Source: Fontimonas thermophila
GTDB taxonomy: Bacteria; Pseudomonadota; Gammaproteobacteria; Nevskiales; Nevskiaceae
Length of the DNA stretch: 64,000 nt
Assembly (NCBI RefSeq): GCF_900113085.1
Contig: NZ_FOOC01000004.1
Location: 1-64,000, forward strand
Direction of reading: 5' to 3'
Part shown: positions 30,257 to 39,182 of the stretch, in pieces
Layout: each line of letters starts with the position of its first letter
Numbering within the stretch: position 1 is the stretch's first letter
Translations under genes and position numbers: made by a program
Notes under the pieces: generated by a model
The model's database searches: none
What the model was told of the DNA's origin: nothing
The model's input: only the letters and a program-made list of their open reading frames with translations

Positions 30257-31129
30257 ATGCGTAAAGGCATCGTGCTCGCCGGTGGCTCTGGTACCCGGCT
30301 GTATCCCATCACGCTGGCGGTGTCCAAGCAGCTCCTGCCGGTCTACGATAAACCGATGGTGTACTACCCACTAGGCGTGCTGATGCTGGCTGGCATCCGG
30401 CAGGTGTTGATCATCACTACCCCGCACGAGCAAGCCCTGTTCCAGCGCCTGCTGGGCGACGGCCGCCAGTGGGGCATGCACATCGAATACGCCGTACAGC
30501 CCCGCCCGGACGGGCTCGCGCAGGCGCTGCTGATCGGCCGCGAGTTCCTGGCAGGTGCGCCCTGCTGCCTGGTGCTGGGCGACAACATCTTCCATGGCCG
30601 GGGCCTGACCGAACTGCTGCGCCGCGCCGATGCCCGTATCGAGGGCGCCACCGTGTTCGGCTACCGGGTGCGCGACCCGCAGCGCTACGGCGTGGCCGAG
30701 TTCGATGCGCAGGGGCGGGTGATCGGGCTGGAGGAAAAACCGGCGCAGCCGAAATCCCACTACGCCGTCACCGGCCTGTATTTCTACGACGCGCGCGCCA
30801 GCGATTTCGCAGCGCAATTGAAACCGTCGGCGCGCGGCGAGCTGGAAATCACCGACCTCAACCGCCGCTATCTTGAAGACGGCAGCCTGCACCTGGAGAC
30901 CCTCGGTCGCGGCTTTGCCTGGCTGGATACTGGCACCCACGAATCGCTGGTGGAGGCGGCGGCGTACATGGAAACCATCGAGAAGCGCCAGGGCCTGCGC
31001 GTGTGCTGCCCGGAGGAGATCGCCTGGCGCAACGGCTGGATCGACGATGCCGCCCTGCGCGAACTGGCGCGGCCGCTGGGGAAGAGTGGGTATGGGGAGT
31101 ATTTGCTGGGGTTGCTTGGGGGTAAATAA
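30257..31129 (+). CDS. rmlA: Glucose-1-phosphate thymidylyltransferase
   Basis: A 290-residue enzyme making dTDP-glucose from glucose 1-phosphate and dTTP. It has [16 protein letters not shown] at the N-terminus, then [29 protein letters not shown] and [20 protein letters not shown] is the standard start; an upstream in-frame extension overlaps the dehydrogenase gene. It feeds the dTDP-sugar genes that follow and the rmlCD pair at 48.6 kb. Confidence 0.95.
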   Translation: MRKGIVLAGGSGTRLYPITLAVSKQLLPVYDKPMVYYPLGVLMLAGIRQVLIITTPHEQALFQRLLGDGRQWGMHIEYAVQPRPDGLAQALLIGREFLAGAPCCLVLGDNIFHGRGLTELLRRADARIEGATVFGYRVRDPQRYGVAEFDAQGRVIGLEEKPAQPKSHYAVTGLYFYDARASDFAAQLKPSARGELEITDLNRRYLEDGSLHLETLGRGFAWLDTGTHESLVEAAAYMETIEKRQGLRVCCPEEIAWRNGWIDDAALRELARPLGKSGYGEYLLGLLGGK

Positions 31130-31154
31130 ACATACGGTTTTTGGGGAGGGGGAT

Positions 31155-31934
31155 ATGAAAAACTTTGAAGGCATTCATCCGACGGCGCTAATCGGCGATG
31201 GGGTGATGCTTGGTAGAAATGTCACCGTGGGTCCGCATACGGTCATTTATGACAATGTCTACATCGGTGACGACAGTGTGATAGGGGCTCATGTAATTCT
31301 TGGGGAGCCTTGCGCCGACTTTTACGGTGCCGATGCAAATTACTCAAATCGGATTCTTGAGATTGGGAGCGGGGCGCGCATCAGGTCGGGGTCGGTACTG
31401 TATGCGGGAAGTAGTTTTGGTGATGGGTTGGAGACAGGGCATCGCGTCACCATTCGTGAAGGTACCCGTGCGGGAAAAAATTTTCGCGTCGGCACGCTTT
31501 CTGATATTCAGGGTCATTGTCATATCGGCGATTATGTTCGCTTACATAGTAATGTTCACGTTGGGCATAAGAGCCGAATAGGCAACTTTGTCTGGATATT
31601 CCCTTATGTTGTGCTGACGAATGATCCGCATCCGCCATCAGAGTTTCAGGTTGGAGTCAATATTGAAGATTTTGCAGTTATTGCCACCATGTCTGTCATT
31701 CTGCCTGGGGTGAGCATTGGAAAAGACGCGTTGGTTGGCGCTGGTTCTGTCGTCAATCGTAATGTCGAGGCTGAGAGTGTGGTCGTAGGTAATCCTGCAA
31801 AAAAAGTAGCGACCGTGCGCGACATAAAATCGAAAAAAGACGGGGGGAGCGTGTATCCCTGGCGCTACCACTTTGACCGTGGGATGCCGTGGCAAGGGAT
31901 TGGCTATGATGCATGGGTTCAAAAAAATGCCTAG
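31155..31934 (+). CDS. Left-handed beta-helix acyltransferase, probably sugar N-acetyltransferase (FdtC/QdtC-like)
   Basis: A 259-residue protein with hexapeptide repeats ([LIV]-G-x-x-x-x) from [20 protein letters not shown] through [12 protein letters not shown], then [25 protein letters not shown] follows the strong GGGGAGGGGG. It is positioned between RmlA and a FdtA-type isomerase, so it most likely acetylates the 3-amino group of a dTDP-3-amino-3,6-dideoxyhexose. Base composition is more AT-rich than rmlA before it, as is the next gene, suggesting both came in together. Confidence 0.75.
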   Translation: MKNFEGIHPTALIGDGVMLGRNVTVGPHTVIYDNVYIGDDSVIGAHVILGEPCADFYGADANYSNRILEIGSGARIRSGSVLYAGSSFGDGLETGHRVTIREGTRAGKNFRVGTLSDIQGHCHIGDYVRLHSNVHVGHKSRIGNFVWIFPYVVLTNDPHPPSEFQVGVNIEDFAVIATMSVILPGVSIGKDALVGAGSVVNRNVEAESVVVGNPAKKVATVRDIKSKKDGGSVYPWRYHFDRGMPWQGIGYDAWVQKNA

Positions 31935-32334
31935 AGCGCAATTGATTGATTTGCCAAAAGTAATTGATGTGCGTGGCAATCTGGTGTTTGGTGAATTCGG
32001 TCGGAATATTCCTTTCGAGGTTCGGCGTTATTTCTTAATTTACCAAGTTCCTTTGGTGGAGGTGCGTGGCGAACATGCACACAAGACGTGTCATGAGTTT
32101 CTCGTTTGTGTTCGGGGAAGGATATCTGTGATTGGCGATGACGGCTTTTCTCGCCAAGAGCATGTGTTAGATCGTCCGGATGTCGGTTTCTATATGCCAC
32201 CCATGACGTGGGGCGTTCAGCACAAATATTCGCCGGATGCCGCGCTGCTAGTGTTCGCCTCGCATTACTACGATCCGGATGACTACATCCGGGATTACGA
32301 CGAGTTCCTGAGACTGGTGCGGGGTGAGCAGTGA
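31906..32334 (+). CDS. WxcM-like cupin, dTDP-4-keto-6-deoxyglucose 3,4-ketoisomerase (FdtA/QdtA-like)
   Basis: A 142-residue cupin. It has [30 protein letters not shown], the histidine-rich active site [28 protein letters not shown] and a C-terminal [18 protein letters not shown], all typical of FdtA/QdtA/WxcM domains. It would move the keto group of dTDP-4-keto-6-deoxyglucose from C4 to C3 so that the next gene product can aminate C3. The C4 stereochemistry (fucose or quinovose series) cannot be read from sequence. Start chosen at 31906 after AAGGGA; it overlaps the acyltransferase gene. Confidence 0.85.
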   Translation: MMHGFKKMPRAQLIDLPKVIDVRGNLVFGEFGRNIPFEVRRYFLIYQVPLVEVRGEHAHKTCHEFLVCVRGRISVIGDDGFSRQEHVLDRPDVGFYMPPMTWGVQHKYSPDAALLVFASHYYDPDDYIRDYDEFLRLVRGEQ

Positions 32335-33425
32335 TTCCGTTTCTTGATTTGAAAGCGCCGCATCAAGAGTTGCAGTCGGAACTGGATGAGGTATGGGCGC
32401 GGGTTCGGGATTCCGGCTGGTACATCCTCGGCCCCGAGGTTGATGCTTTCGAGCGGGAATATGCGGCCTATTGCGGCGCCCAGCATTGCGTGGGGGTTGC
32501 CAACGGTCTGGATGCGCTGGTTCTGGCCCTGCGGGCGCTGGGCGTGGGGCCAGGGGACGAGGTGATTGTGCCGTCCAATACCTACATCGCCACCTGGCTC
32601 GCGGTGTCGGCCGTGGGTGCAACGCCGGTGCCGGTGGAGCCGGATGAGGCTACCTATGACATCGATCCGACGTTGATTTCGGCGGCGATCACGCCGCGCA
32701 CCAGGGCCATTTTGCCAGTGCACCTCTACGGTCAACCCGCGGACCTGGATCCCATCCTGGCCTTGGCCAGAGCTCATGGCCTGGCGGTTGTAGAGGATGC
32801 CGCCCAGGCACACGGCGCGCGCTATAGGGGCCGGCGCATCGGCGCCCATGGCGATGTGGTCTGCTGGAGCTTTTACCCCGGCAAGAACCTGGGGGCGATG
32901 GGCGATGCCGGCGCCATCACCACAAACCGTGAAGACGTGGCTGATCGTATCCGTGTGCTGCGTAACTACGGCAGCCGGGTGAAATACGTCAACGAAGTGC
33001 AGGGCGTAAACTCGCGGCTGGATCCGCTGCAGGCGGCCATCCTGCGGGTCAAGCTCAAGCACCTGGATGCGTGGAACGAACGGCGGCAAGCGATTGCAGC
33101 TATTTATCAGTCCGAACTTGCCGGCACAGATCTTGTGCTGCCGCAGGTACCCGCCTGGGCCGAACCAGTGTGGCACCTGTATGTTGTGCGCACGCCCGTG
33201 CGCGACCAACTTCAGCAGGCGCTCACCGAGGCCGGCATCGGCACGCTCGTCCATTACCCCATCCCACCGCACCGCCAGGCAGCCTATGCCGCGCTGGGCC
33301 TTGGTGCGGGTAGCTTTCCACGGGCCGAGGCGATGGCCCAGCAGGTGCTGAGTCTGCCCATCGGGCCGCATTTGACTCAGGATCAGGCGGCGCAGGTGGT
33401 GGCTGCGGTCAAAGCCCAGCAATGA
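32331..33425 (+). CDS. DegT/DnrJ/EryC1-family sugar 3-aminotransferase (FdtB/QdtB-like)
   Basis: A 364-residue PLP enzyme. [13 protein letters not shown] begins the protein. [14 protein letters not shown], the PLP-stacking region [15 protein letters not shown] and the Schiff-base Lys in [17 protein letters not shown] are clear, with NYGSRVKY following. With the isomerase and acyltransferase just upstream it should make dTDP-3-acetamido-3,6-dideoxyhexose. GTG start overlaps the isomerase stop as GTGA. Confidence 0.9.
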   Translation: MIPFLDLKAPHQELQSELDEVWARVRDSGWYILGPEVDAFEREYAAYCGAQHCVGVANGLDALVLALRALGVGPGDEVIVPSNTYIATWLAVSAVGATPVPVEPDEATYDIDPTLISAAITPRTRAILPVHLYGQPADLDPILALARAHGLAVVEDAAQAHGARYRGRRIGAHGDVVCWSFYPGKNLGAMGDAGAITTNREDVADRIRVLRNYGSRVKYVNEVQGVNSRLDPLQAAILRVKLKHLDAWNERRQAIAAIYQSELAGTDLVLPQVPAWAEPVWHLYVVRTPVRDQLQQALTEAGIGTLVHYPIPPHRQAAYAALGLGAGSFPRAEAMAQQVLSLPIGPHLTQDQAAQVVAAVKAQQ

Positions 33426-34936
33426 CCAACCAGCCGCCCAGCTCTTACCGGACCATTCTGCGCTCGTCGTCGATCATTGGCGGGTCGCAGGCGGTCAACA
33501 TCGCCGTTGGCCTCGCAAAGATGAAGGCCGTGGCGGTGCTCTTGGGGCCCGCTGGTGTGGGGCTTGCCGGGCTCTACGTCAGCTTGATCCAGACGGCCTC
33601 CTCCATCGCCGCGTTGGGGCTGGGCAACGTCGGTACGCGGCAGATTGCGGCGGCGCAGGCTTCGGGTGGCGCAATCGCTGTGGGGCGCACACGCCGCGCG
33701 CTGTTCTGGGGCACCTTGGCACTGGCGCTTATCGGTGCAGGGCTGTTCGCCCTCGCCAGCGGCACGATTGCGCGGCTGGTGCTTGACGATGCCAGCCGCC
33801 AAGTGGAAGTGGCCTGGTTATCTGTGGGAGTTGCGCTCACCGTGGCGGCAGGGTCACAGGCTGCACTGCTCAATGGCATGCGCCGCGTGGGCGATCTGGC
33901 GCGGATCAACGTCGCGTCAGGTGTCCTGGGGGCTGCGCTCGGCGTGCTGGCCGTCTGGCTCTGGGGAGCACAAGGGGTGGTGGGCATGGTGCTGGTGGCC
34001 CCAGCCGTCACCTTTCTGCTCGGGCATGTTTATGTTGCCCGGTTAGGGCTGCCAGCAGGGGCGCCTTCTCGACTTGCGGAATTGGCGCATGAGATCCGGG
34101 TGATGATCATGCTGGGCTTTGCCTTCATGCTCAGCGGGCTTGTGACCACGCTCGGCCATCTCGCGGTGCGTACGCTGGTGCAGCGCGAACTCGGGACCGA
34201 GGCACTGGGGCATTTCCAGGCGGCCTGGGCCATTGGCATGACCTATCTGGGCTTTGTCCTGGGGGCGATGGGGACGGACTACTATCCTCGCCTGACCGCA
34301 GCGATCGGTGACCCTGTCACCGCTACCCGCCTGGTCAATGAGCAGACGGAAGTGGCTTTGCTGCTGTGCGCGCCCGTTTTGCTGGCCATGCTCGGCTTGG
34401 CACCATGGGTGATTCGGATGCTTTACACCGCAGAGTTTGGTCCGGCAGTGGACATCCTGCGCTGGCAGTTGTTGGGTGACATTCTCAAAGTCATGAGCTG
34501 GCCGCTGGGTTTTGCCATTCTGGTCACGGGTGCCGGCAAGACCTTCGTGTTTACCGAGTCGGTTGGAATAGGGGTGTTCGTGCTGGGTGTGCCGCTGTTG
34601 ATGCCGCTGATGGGCGTTGAAGCCACGGGGCTCGCGTTTCTGGCGATGTACATCGTTTATCTGCCCACCGTCTGGTGGTTCGGTGGCCGCAGGATTGGTT
34701 TTCGCTGGACCCGCGTGGTCAAGCGGCAGGCGCTGGCCGTGATCAGTGCCGCCGTGGTGGTGGACCTCACCGCGCGATGGTCCGACCTGGCCGGGGGGGT
34801 CCTGGGGCTCGTGCTGGCGACTGGCATGGGCCTGTGGGCACTCATGCGCCTCTCATCGAAAGCGGGTGTCGGCGGCGCACTGGGCCGGATCGGAGAGTTT
34901 GGAGAGCGATTGAAGCGATGGATCACCACGCCGTGA
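33422..34936 (+). CDS. Wzx-type O-antigen/exopolysaccharide flippase
   Basis: A 504-residue polytopic MOP-superfamily transporter expected to flip the undecaprenyl-linked repeat unit to the periplasm. Many hydrophobic segments alternate with short loops; [33 protein letters not shown] at the N-terminus resembles WzxE-type flippases. It is coupled to the aminotransferase by ATGA overlap and to the next gene by a 19-base overlap. Confidence 0.9.
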   Translation: MTNQPPSSYRTILRSSSIIGGSQAVNIAVGLAKMKAVAVLLGPAGVGLAGLYVSLIQTASSIAALGLGNVGTRQIAAAQASGGAIAVGRTRRALFWGTLALALIGAGLFALASGTIARLVLDDASRQVEVAWLSVGVALTVAAGSQAALLNGMRRVGDLARINVASGVLGAALGVLAVWLWGAQGVVGMVLVAPAVTFLLGHVYVARLGLPAGAPSRLAELAHEIRVMIMLGFAFMLSGLVTTLGHLAVRTLVQRELGTEALGHFQAAWAIGMTYLGFVLGAMGTDYYPRLTAAIGDPVTATRLVNEQTEVALLLCAPVLLAMLGLAPWVIRMLYTAEFGPAVDILRWQLLGDILKVMSWPLGFAILVTGAGKTFVFTESVGIGVFVLGVPLLMPLMGVEATGLAFLAMYIVYLPTVWWFGGRRIGFRWTRVVKRQALAVISAAVVVDLTARWSDLAGGVLGLVLATGMGLWALMRLSSKAGVGGALGRIGEFGERLKRWITTP

Positions 34937-35988
34937 TACGTACCTACGGTAATCCCAATCTGCCAGAGAGCACGCCGGAACGCCCCCTGGTGACCTTTGC
35001 CGTGTTTGCCTACAACCAGGAGAAATACATCCGCGAAGCGGTGGAGGGTGCCTTTGCCCAGACCTACAGCCCGCTGGAAATCATCCTGTCAGACGACTGC
35101 TCCAGCGATCGCACTTTCGAGATCATGGAACAGATGGCGCGGGAATACCGCGGGCCGCATCGGGTGGTGGTGAGGCGGGGTGAGGTTAATTTGGGGACAG
35201 CTGCCCATGTCAGCGCCGTCGCCAAGTTGTCGCACGGTAGTCTTATTATTGTCGCTGCTGGCGACGATATTTCAAAAGCACAGCGCTCGAGCGTTATTGT
35301 TGATCTGTGGTTGAGGCACGGAAGGCCGAGCTGTTGCATCCACAGCGGAGCCGTCTATTTTGAGGATGGCGGGAAAACACTCAAAATTGTTCCAGCGCGA
35401 ACCGGCAATATGGACCAGACGGATTGCCGAAAGTGGTTATTGAAAAACGTGTTGCCATTTCTTTCTCCAACATGTGCGTACACTGCCAATCTATTTGCCG
35501 ACTATCCACCGCTGATTGGTGGAAGCATCATTGAAGATGGTCCAATGGCACTTCGGTGTCTAGCCACTTCAAGGATGATATCGACAAATGAAGCATTGGT
35601 GAGTATCCGAAAGTCGCATAAAACTTCAGGTACTGGGTACTCAATCAGCGACCAAAAGCGATGGAACCTCCTCATTATGAGTCGAATTATTTCGTCTTTT
35701 AATAACTTGCGGGATGTGGAGATGACTACTCTTGATCCTGAGTTAAAAGTTCGCCTGAAGGCGGTCTACAAAAAGAAAATAAAGCGCCTTTCTCATTTCG
35801 CGCTTTCAGGAGAACGACCAGAAAATTACTTGGATAGGTTAAAGTTTTTATTTAAATACATAATCATGTATCCGACTTCTGCAGCCTTTCTAAATAGATG
35901 TATAGACGCAGCCAACGTCTCGGGGATTTTTGAAGCTAAATATTTTAATTTTGCTTCGTCATTGTTTAAAAAGCGTACTAATACATAA
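34918..35988 (+). CDS. Family 2 glycosyltransferase
   Basis: A 356-residue GT-A enzyme. VTFAVFAYNQEKYIREAVEGAFAQTY, ILSDDCSSDRTFE and the metal-binding VAAGDDIS are standard GT2 motifs. The C-terminal half is Lys/Ile/Phe-rich. Start at ATG 34918 after GGAGAG; a longer frame upstream lies inside wzx. Base composition changes sharply within this gene, around 35,190, from GC-rich to AT-rich; the AT-rich character then runs to about 36,900. Confidence 0.88.
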   Translation: MDHHAVIRTYGNPNLPESTPERPLVTFAVFAYNQEKYIREAVEGAFAQTYSPLEIILSDDCSSDRTFEIMEQMAREYRGPHRVVVRRGEVNLGTAAHVSAVAKLSHGSLIIVAAGDDISKAQRSSVIVDLWLRHGRPSCCIHSGAVYFEDGGKTLKIVPARTGNMDQTDCRKWLLKNVLPFLSPTCAYTANLFADYPPLIGGSIIEDGPMALRCLATSRMISTNEALVSIRKSHKTSGTGYSISDQKRWNLLIMSRIISSFNNLRDVEMTTLDPELKVRLKAVYKKKIKRLSHFALSGERPENYLDRLKFLFKYIIMYPTSAAFLNRCIDAANVSGIFEAKYFNFASSLFKKRTNT

Positions 35989-36018
35989 TTGCAATGCTGT
36001 CTAAATTTTCAAGATATT

Positions 36019-36889
36019 ATGATGAATAATGCCCGAAGATTTGTGCCGAGTGTCATTCGGCGTCCACTAGGAAGATTGCGTGCAGTCATCCGTCGCCTCG
36101 CCATTTGGCAGCGTGTACGTCGAGAATTGAGTGGTAAAACGCCTATAGATCAGGAAATTCTGAACGCGGCAATTAAGAACTCGTGGCAGACAGTTTGGAA
36201 AGACCTAGATCAGTGGCAGTTTCCAATGGTTAGCCAAAATTGCACGGTGGTAGCGAAAGGTGTCGGTGAGTTTCGCGTACGTGCGTGGTCTGACGATCTT
36301 TTTCATGCGCTTCCTGGGCAGGAACCTGCCGTCGAAGGCGCTATACGCTCGATACTACGTCCCGGGGATGTTTTCGTGGATGCGGGGGCAAACATCGGGT
36401 TCTACAGTATTCTTGCGAGCCGAATTGTTGGGACAGAAGGGAGAGTTATTTCAGTTGAAATGATGCCGCAAACCGCAACAATACTGCGGGAATATCAAGA
36501 TAAATCAGCTTGTGAATATTGACATCGTTGAGGCGGCGCTATCTAATCAAGCAGGCGAAAAAGTGATTGCGTCTGTTTTGCCCGGTAAATTTGGGCAGGC
36601 TAGATTGGGAACAAATAGTGTTGGTGAACAAGTTGAGGTGGTTACCACAACGTTAGATGTATTGCTGTCAGATATAAAAAAGATCGCTCTGATGAAGCTT
36701 GATGTTGAAGGTAATGAAATTTTAGCTTTGTCAGGCGCTGGAAAGGCTCTTAGTAAAATTGATGTTGTCATATTTGAGGCTTGGAACCCACGGACTGATG
36801 CCACTAATTTTTTAATCGATCAGGGCTTTCAAATCAAGGCCCTTGATTCCATGAATAAAATAGCGATAAAAAATAAAAGTGCAAGCTGA
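36019..36889 (+). pseudogene. FkbM-family methyltransferase, frameshifted
   Basis: Two adjacent frames encode the two halves of one FkbM-type SAM methyltransferase. Frame one (to 36522) has the SAM-binding PGDVFVDAGANIGFYSILASRIVG and ends ILREYQDKSACEY. The other frame, read from about 36,490, gives NIKINQLVNIDIVEAALSNQ, which is exactly what should follow ILRE, and goes on through MKLDVEGNE to 36889. The join needs two more bases (or one fewer) near 36,487-36,497, where GAATATC would be GAAAATATC. The gene is inactivated or the base run was misread. It is AT-rich, like the end of the GT2 gene. Confidence 0.82.
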
Positions 36890-37973
36890 TATCGCTATAT
36901 TTTTGCCTGATCTGCGTGGCGGTGGAGTCGAGCGTATGAGCCTCGTGCTCGCACACGAGTTTGCCCGTCGTGGACACGGTGTCGAATTTGTCCTGATGCG
37001 TGCTCAGGGGGAATTATTGCCCGAGGCACAGCGGGAATTTCCGGTTGTTGATCTTGGAGCGCCCCGAGTGCGCAATGTACTGCCAGCGCTTGTCCGTTAT
37101 CTGCGCCAACGTCGCCCCAAGGCATTGCTCGTGGACATGTGGCCGCTGACGGTGATTGCTCCTGTGGCTACCCGCTTTGCGGGGTTTAATGGCAAAGTGG
37201 TGGTCAGTGAACACTGTGTTCTCACGCAACAGTACAGAACATGGGGTTTAGTCCACAACCTCGCACTTCAAGCGTCAGCCTTTTGGGGGTATCGTTTAGC
37301 GTCAGCCCGTGTCGGTGTTTCAGTGGGTGTATGTGCTGACATGGCCAAACTGTCCCGTCTGCCGCAGGATCAATTTACCGTTATCTACAATCCAGTTCGT
37401 CGACCTAGCCAACCACTGCCGGAGAAACTGAGAGAAGCAAATGCCCTTTGGGGTTCGTGTAAGAGGCGGATTCTTACCGTCGGCAACTTAAAAGAACAAA
37501 AAAACCACGCGCTCCTTTTGCGTGCTCTTGCAATTCTGAATGATCTCGATGCACGCCTGATGTTGGTCGGCTGTGGGCCATTGAAGGATGCGTTGCACCA
37601 ACAGGCTCAAGAGCTAGGGATTGCCGATCGCGTTATCTTTGCTGGATTTCACGCTGATCCCTCCCCCTTTTACGCCACGGCAGACTTGTTTGTGCTCTCC
37701 TCCAGCTACGAAGGATTTGGCAACGTGATTGTCGAAGCTCTATCTTTTGGTTTACCCGTTGTCTCTACCGACTGCCCTTCAGGTCCTGCCGAAATCCTAG
37801 AAGACGGACGTTTTGGGCAGTTGGTACCAGTGGGGGATGCCGTTGCCCTTGCCCGTGGCATAGAAACCGCTCTCAACATGCCGGCAGACCGTGATGCCCT
37901 GATCCGCCGTGCGGCTGATTTTGACCCTGAAATTGCCGCTCAAAAGTATCTGGAGTTGTTAGGCTTGTCGTGA
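36879..37973 (+). CDS. Family 4 glycosyltransferase
   Basis: A 364-residue GT-B retaining glycosyltransferase. IAIFLPDLRGGGVERMSLVLAHEFARRGH is the acceptor-side N-terminus, ILTVGNLKEQKNHALLLRAL starts the donor domain, and SSSYEGFGNVIVEALSFGLPVVST carries the E-x7-E motif. GTG start overlaps the end of the FkbM fragment by 11 bases. The gene ends by overlapping the next one as GTGA. Confidence 0.9.
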   Translation: MQADIAIFLPDLRGGGVERMSLVLAHEFARRGHGVEFVLMRAQGELLPEAQREFPVVDLGAPRVRNVLPALVRYLRQRRPKALLVDMWPLTVIAPVATRFAGFNGKVVVSEHCVLTQQYRTWGLVHNLALQASAFWGYRLASARVGVSVGVCADMAKLSRLPQDQFTVIYNPVRRPSQPLPEKLREANALWGSCKRRILTVGNLKEQKNHALLLRALAILNDLDARLMLVGCGPLKDALHQQAQELGIADRVIFAGFHADPSPFYATADLFVLSSSYEGFGNVIVEALSFGLPVVSTDCPSGPAEILEDGRFGQLVPVGDAVALARGIETALNMPADRDALIRRAADFDPEIAAQKYLELLGLS

Positions 37974-39163
37974 TTCCCACGCTCTACCTTACCCGCAACG
38001 GCCTGCTCGAACCCTTGGGGCAAAGCCAGGTGCTGGCTTATCTGCGGGGGTTGTCGCGCGAGTACCACATTACACTGATCACCTACGAAAAAGAGGAGGA
38101 CTGGCGGGACGCCGCGCGGATGTCCGCAGCACGCGAAGAATGCGAGCGGCTTGGTATCCGCTGGTTGCCGCAACGCTTTTGGCCACAGCCGAAGATTGTG
38201 GCCCCAGCACTGTCCATGCTGCGCATGGTCTGGCTGGCATGGCGCGCCGTGCGGGAGCAGCGTGTTCGCCTGATCCACGCGCGGTCCTATATTCCAGCAG
38301 CGGTGGGGTGGGTGCTCTCGCGGCTGACCGGCGTGCCCTTTATTTTCGACATGCGGGCGCTCTGGCCTGAAGAGCTCATTACTGCTGGGCGGCTGCGACG
38401 CGGGTCGCGGCTGCACCGGATCATCGTCGCCGCAGAACGCGTTTGCCTGCGTGACGCGGCGGCGGTGGTTTCCCTGACTCATGCCGCCGTGGACTACCTG
38501 CGCCACGTTTATCCCACCGAATTGGCCGGGCAGCGCGTGGCCGTGATTCCCACCTGCGTGGATCTGGATCGCTTCGCCATGCGTGAGGGAGATGCCGGTT
38601 TCCAGCCCCTGCACGGTTGTATTGGGACGCTCCTGAGTGGCTGGTTCAAGGTGGACTGGTTGGCTGCCTGGTGGGCCTATGTGGCCGAGCAGCAGCCCCA
38701 AGCGCGATTCGAGGTGATCACGCGGGATGATCCGCAGGCCGTGCGCGCAGCGCTCGATCCCAACCGCGTGCTCGGTGAGCGGCTCTCCATCCGCGCCTGC
38801 GCGCCAGCCGAAATGCCTGCGGCAATTAGGAAGCATGAGGTTTCTGCCATGTTTTACGCTGGCGGTCAACCCTCTGAGCTCGGGCGTTCACCCACCCGCA
38901 TGGGCGAGGTACTCGCAACCGGCCAGCCCGTGGTGGCGAATGCAGGGGTGGGGGATGTCGCCAGCATCGTGCAAACTCATCGCGTGGGCGTGCTGCTGGA
39001 GGGTACACAGCCCCACCACTTGCAGGCGGCCTGGCAAGCCCTGTGCGCACTGATGCAGGAGCCAGATCTGCCGCAACGTTGCCGCGCGGCGGCAGAGGCG
39101 GTGTTTTCACTCCGCAGCGGCACAGCGGCTTATCGGGCACTTTATCAGGACATACTGCGTTGA
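37970..39163 (+). CDS. Family 4-type glycosyltransferase
   Basis: A 397-residue GT-B enzyme. N-terminal YLTRNGLLEPLGQSQVLAYLRGLS is common in exopolysaccharide GT4s. HARSYIPA, FDMRALWPEE and IPTCVDLDRF mark the fold. In the C-terminal domain the usual EG(F/L)-x-E loop is replaced by LGRSPTRMGEVLATGQPVVANAGVGD, a known subgroup variant. GTG start is coupled to the gene before. Confidence 0.85.
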   Translation: MIPTLYLTRNGLLEPLGQSQVLAYLRGLSREYHITLITYEKEEDWRDAARMSAAREECERLGIRWLPQRFWPQPKIVAPALSMLRMVWLAWRAVREQRVRLIHARSYIPAAVGWVLSRLTGVPFIFDMRALWPEELITAGRLRRGSRLHRIIVAAERVCLRDAAAVVSLTHAAVDYLRHVYPTELAGQRVAVIPTCVDLDRFAMREGDAGFQPLHGCIGTLLSGWFKVDWLAAWWAYVAEQQPQARFEVITRDDPQAVRAALDPNRVLGERLSIRACAPAEMPAAIRKHEVSAMFYAGGQPSELGRSPTRMGEVLATGQPVVANAGVGDVASIVQTHRVGVLLEGTQPHHLQAAWQALCALMQEPDLPQRCRAAAEAVFSLRSGTAAYRALYQDILR

Positions 39164-39182
39164 AAATAAAAGGGGATCATCA

